From positions 1 to 7,860 of the forward strand of contig JAJCYL010000282.1 of assembly GCA_029262955.1 (NCBI GenBank): 7,860 nucleotides of DNA, given 5' to 3'. The stretch is from Cytophagales bacterium (GTDB lineage Bacteria; Bacteroidota; Bacteroidia; Cytophagales; Cyclobacteriaceae). Numbering within the stretch: the stretch's first letter is position 1; each line of letters begins with the position of its first letter. The notes beneath the pieces are model-generated. The model ran no database searches, was not told the DNA's origin, and saw nothing but the letters and a program-made list of their open reading frames with translations. The translations under genes and the position numbers were made by a program. Positions 6,180 through 7,860 of this stretch are shown here, piece after piece.

Positions 6180-6194
6180 TACGACTGAGTCGTA
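6180..6194. promoter_or_regulatory. Perfect 15-base palindrome in the recG leader
   Basis: TACGACT-G-AGTCGTA has 7-base arms around one central base. It ends 10 bases before the recG ATG, inside the only sizeable spacer of the rightward set (6142-6204). A near-match to the phylum's -7 element, TATATTTA (6162-6169, last base off), lies just upstream, so the palindrome would fall at or just after a start site there, a typical operator position. It could also form a 5-6 bp RNA hairpin close to the start codon. It has no U-run, so it is not a terminator. The binding protein, if any, is unknown. Confidence 0.4.
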
Positions 6195-6204
6195 ATCAAT
6201 CTTC

Positions 6205-7860
6205 ATGTCCAAATTTTTCGATACCAGGGTAGAATTTTTAAAAGGAGTTGGTCCGAAGAAGTCAGAACTTTTAAATAAGGAGTTGGGTATTTTCACTTAT
6301 GGGGATCTGATTCAGCATTATCCTTTTCGATATGAGGACCGCTCTAAATTCTATAAGATAGGAGAATTGAATCCAGAGTTGCCAATGGTACAAACTATTG
6401 GTGTTATTAAGGGTTTTCGACAGGTAGGAAAAGGTAGGAAGGTCAGATTGGTGGCCAACTTAATGGATGATTCCGGTCAGATCGAACTGGTATGGTTTAA
6501 AGGAGTTGCCTGGGTGTTGGATAAATTGAAGGCTGGTGTGCCTTATGTCGTTTATGGAAAACCCACCAAATTTGGCCGTACTCTGAATATAGCGCATCCG
6601 GAAGTTGAACCAGTTTCAGAGAGGAGTTCGAAACCCGGTTTCCTGCATCCGGTATACCATTCAACAGAGAGGCTTAAGAATCAATATCTCGACAGTAAAT
6701 CAATTGCAAAACTTCAAAAGGAGCTTCTTATTCAGTCTCTCAACTATATTTCTGAAACCTTGCCTATTGGTTTAAGAGAGGAATTTGGGCTTTGTTCTAA
6801 AAAAGAGGCCATTGTACAAATTCATTTTCCGAAGGATGTTGAGCAGCTAAACAAAGCCAAATTCAGACTGAAATTTGAGGAGCTTTTCTATGTGCAACTT
6901 AAACTCATTAAGCAGAAATTAACGAGAATCGAAAAGTATAGTGGGCTCGTTATGACTGATAGTTATCTGGTGAAAGATTTTTACGATAATCATTTACCTT
7001 TTGACTTGACAGATGCCCAAAAGCGAGTAATTAAAGAAGTCTATAAAGATTTCCGTTCAGGGAAGCAAATGAATCGGCTGCTGCAAGGAGATGTTGGAAG
7101 TGGTAAAACAATAGTGGCATTTATATGTATGTTGATAGCAATAGGTAGTCATTCTCAAGCAGCTTTAATGGCTCCAACGGAAATTTTGGCAGAACAACAT
7201 TACAATGGCCTCCGAAATTTCGCTCAGATGGTGGGTTTGAGAGTAGGTAAACTGACAGGGTCTTCCAAACAAAGTGAAAGAAAAGTAATTCATAGGTTAT
7301 TAAGGGATGGTGAAATTGACATATTAATTGGCACACATGCTCTGTTAGAAGACATTGTAAGATTCAAAAATTTAGGCCTGGCAGTTATTGATGAGCAGCA
7401 CAGATTTGGTGTGGCTCAGAGAGCTAAACTTTGGAACAAGAACAAAGACACCTTTCCTCATGTACTGGTTATGACTGCAACCCCAATACCGAGAACTTTG
7501 GCAATGACTTTGTATGGTGATTTGGAAATCTCTACAATCGATGAACTCCCGGCTGGGAGGAAACCAATAGTAACCAATCACTTTTATGATTCCTCCAGAT
7601 TAAAAGTTTTTGGTTTTATCAGGGATCAAATACAAAAGGGAAGACAAGTTTATATTGTGTATCCCCTAATTGAAGAATCCGAGAAAAGCGACTACAAAGA
7701 CCTGATGGATGGTTATGAGAGTATTAGCCGAGCCTTTCCGGGCCTGGCTATTAGTATTGTTCATGGTAGAATGAAATCGGAGGATAAAGAGTTTGAGATG
7801 CAGCGTTTTGTAAAGGGGGAAACTAAGATCATGGTAGCGACAACTGTTATTGAAGTGGGC
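6205..7860 (+). CDS. recG: ATP-dependent DNA helicase RecG, first 552 codons (3' end outside window)
   Basis: Superfamily 2 helicase that remodels stalled forks and branch-migrates Holliday junctions and R-loops in the cytoplasm. The N-terminus has a helix-hairpin-helix-like FLKGVGPKKSELL (11-23) and the YPFRYEDRS segment, leading into the OB-fold wedge domain at about 60-155, which splits the junction. The motor follows: DLTDAQKRVI (267-276), Walker A GDVGSGKT (295-302, Lys301), APTEILAEQH (323-332), IGTHALLED (375-383), the RecG-specific Walker B box DEQHRFGV (D396, E397, Q398, H399) and MTATPIPRTLAMT (423-435). The second RecA-like domain is present up to VHGRM and IMVATTVIEVG, where the window stops. 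The remaining part, about 140-150 residues with motif VI and the TRG wedge-translocation motif, is outside. The ATG at 6205 has no Shine-Dalgarno. It lies 63 bp after gldD on the same strand, possibly in one transcript or with its own promoter. Confidence 0.96.
   Translation, partial: MSKFFDTRVEFLKGVGPKKSELLNKELGIFTYGDLIQHYPFRYEDRSKFYKIGELNPELPMVQTIGVIKGFRQVGKGRKVRLVANLMDDSGQIELVWFKGVAWVLDKLKAGVPYVVYGKPTKFGRTLNIAHPEVEPVSERSSKPGFLHPVYHSTERLKNQYLDSKSIAKLQKELLIQSLNYISETLPIGLREEFGLCSKKEAIVQIHFPKDVEQLNKAKFRLKFEELFYVQLKLIKQKLTRIEKYSGLVMTDSYLVKDFYDNHLPFDLTDAQKRVIKEVYKDFRSGKQMNRLLQGDVGSGKTIVAFICMLIAIGSHSQAALMAPTEILAEQHYNGLRNFAQMVGLRVGKLTGSSKQSERKVIHRLLRDGEIDILIGTHALLEDIVRFKNLGLAVIDEQHRFGVAQRAKLWNKNKDTFPHVLVMTATPIPRTLAMTLYGDLEISTIDELPAGRKPIVTNHFYDSSRLKVFGFIRDQIQKGRQVYIVYPLIEESEKSDYKDLMDGYESISRAFPGLAISIVHGRMKSEDKEFEMQRFVKGETKIMVATTVIEVG

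Noticed and set aside
7121..7581. Minus-strand open frames inside recG (7121-7336 and 7372-7581)
   Set aside because: They are shadows of the RecG helicase motifs on the other strand, with no family signature of their own.
1..7860. CRISPR array, insertion sequence, phage or toxin-antitoxin system
   Set aside because: No spaced direct repeats, terminal inverted repeats, transposase or integrase motifs are visible; nearly all the sequence is accounted for by housekeeping genes.

Overview
The window looks like a chromosomal housekeeping segment of a gliding member of the Bacteroidota, most likely a Cytophagales-type bacterium. The evidence is the gldE-gldD pair (genes confined to this phylum), a Bacteroidota-style HU protein, the lack of recognisable Shine-Dalgarno sequences, moderately AT-rich DNA, several non-ATG starts, and two matches to the phylum's TAnnTTTG -7 promoter element. 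Nothing suggests a mobile element, prophage, CRISPR array or recent transfer. No tRNA or rRNA gene is visible.

Layout: two gene sets diverge from a 135-bp spacer (2511-2645). Leftward, on the minus strand, lie an HU-family DNA-binding protein (2510-2217), a membrane-anchored TPR protein (2204-1401), a 29-residue extremely basic ribosomal-protein-like micro-protein (1370-1281), and the N-terminal 412 codons of an RNase E/G family ribonuclease (1236 to beyond base 1). Rightward, on the plus strand, lie mutY (adenine glycosylase), ssb (single-strand binding protein), gldE (CBS/CorC-type membrane protein), gldD (gliding/secretion lipoprotein) and the first 552 codons of recG (branch-migrating helicase, running off the right edge).

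Functionally, the left set combines nucleoid structure, RNA processing and probably ribosome function. The right set combines DNA repair and recombination (MutY, SSB, RecG) with two gliding proteins linked to type IX secretion. The spacings are tight: 12, 30 and 44 bp on the left, and 30 bp, 20 bp, a 1-bp overlap and 63 bp on the right. This suggests two divergent operons, although recG has its own leader with a perfect 15-base palindrome and could be separately controlled.

I found no wholly new system. The items most worth a second look are the micro-gene between the TPR gene and rng, the recG-leader palindrome, the face-to-face -7 elements in the divergent spacer, and the mixing of repair and motility genes. 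All gene calls rest on reading conserved motifs by eye; no database search was done.
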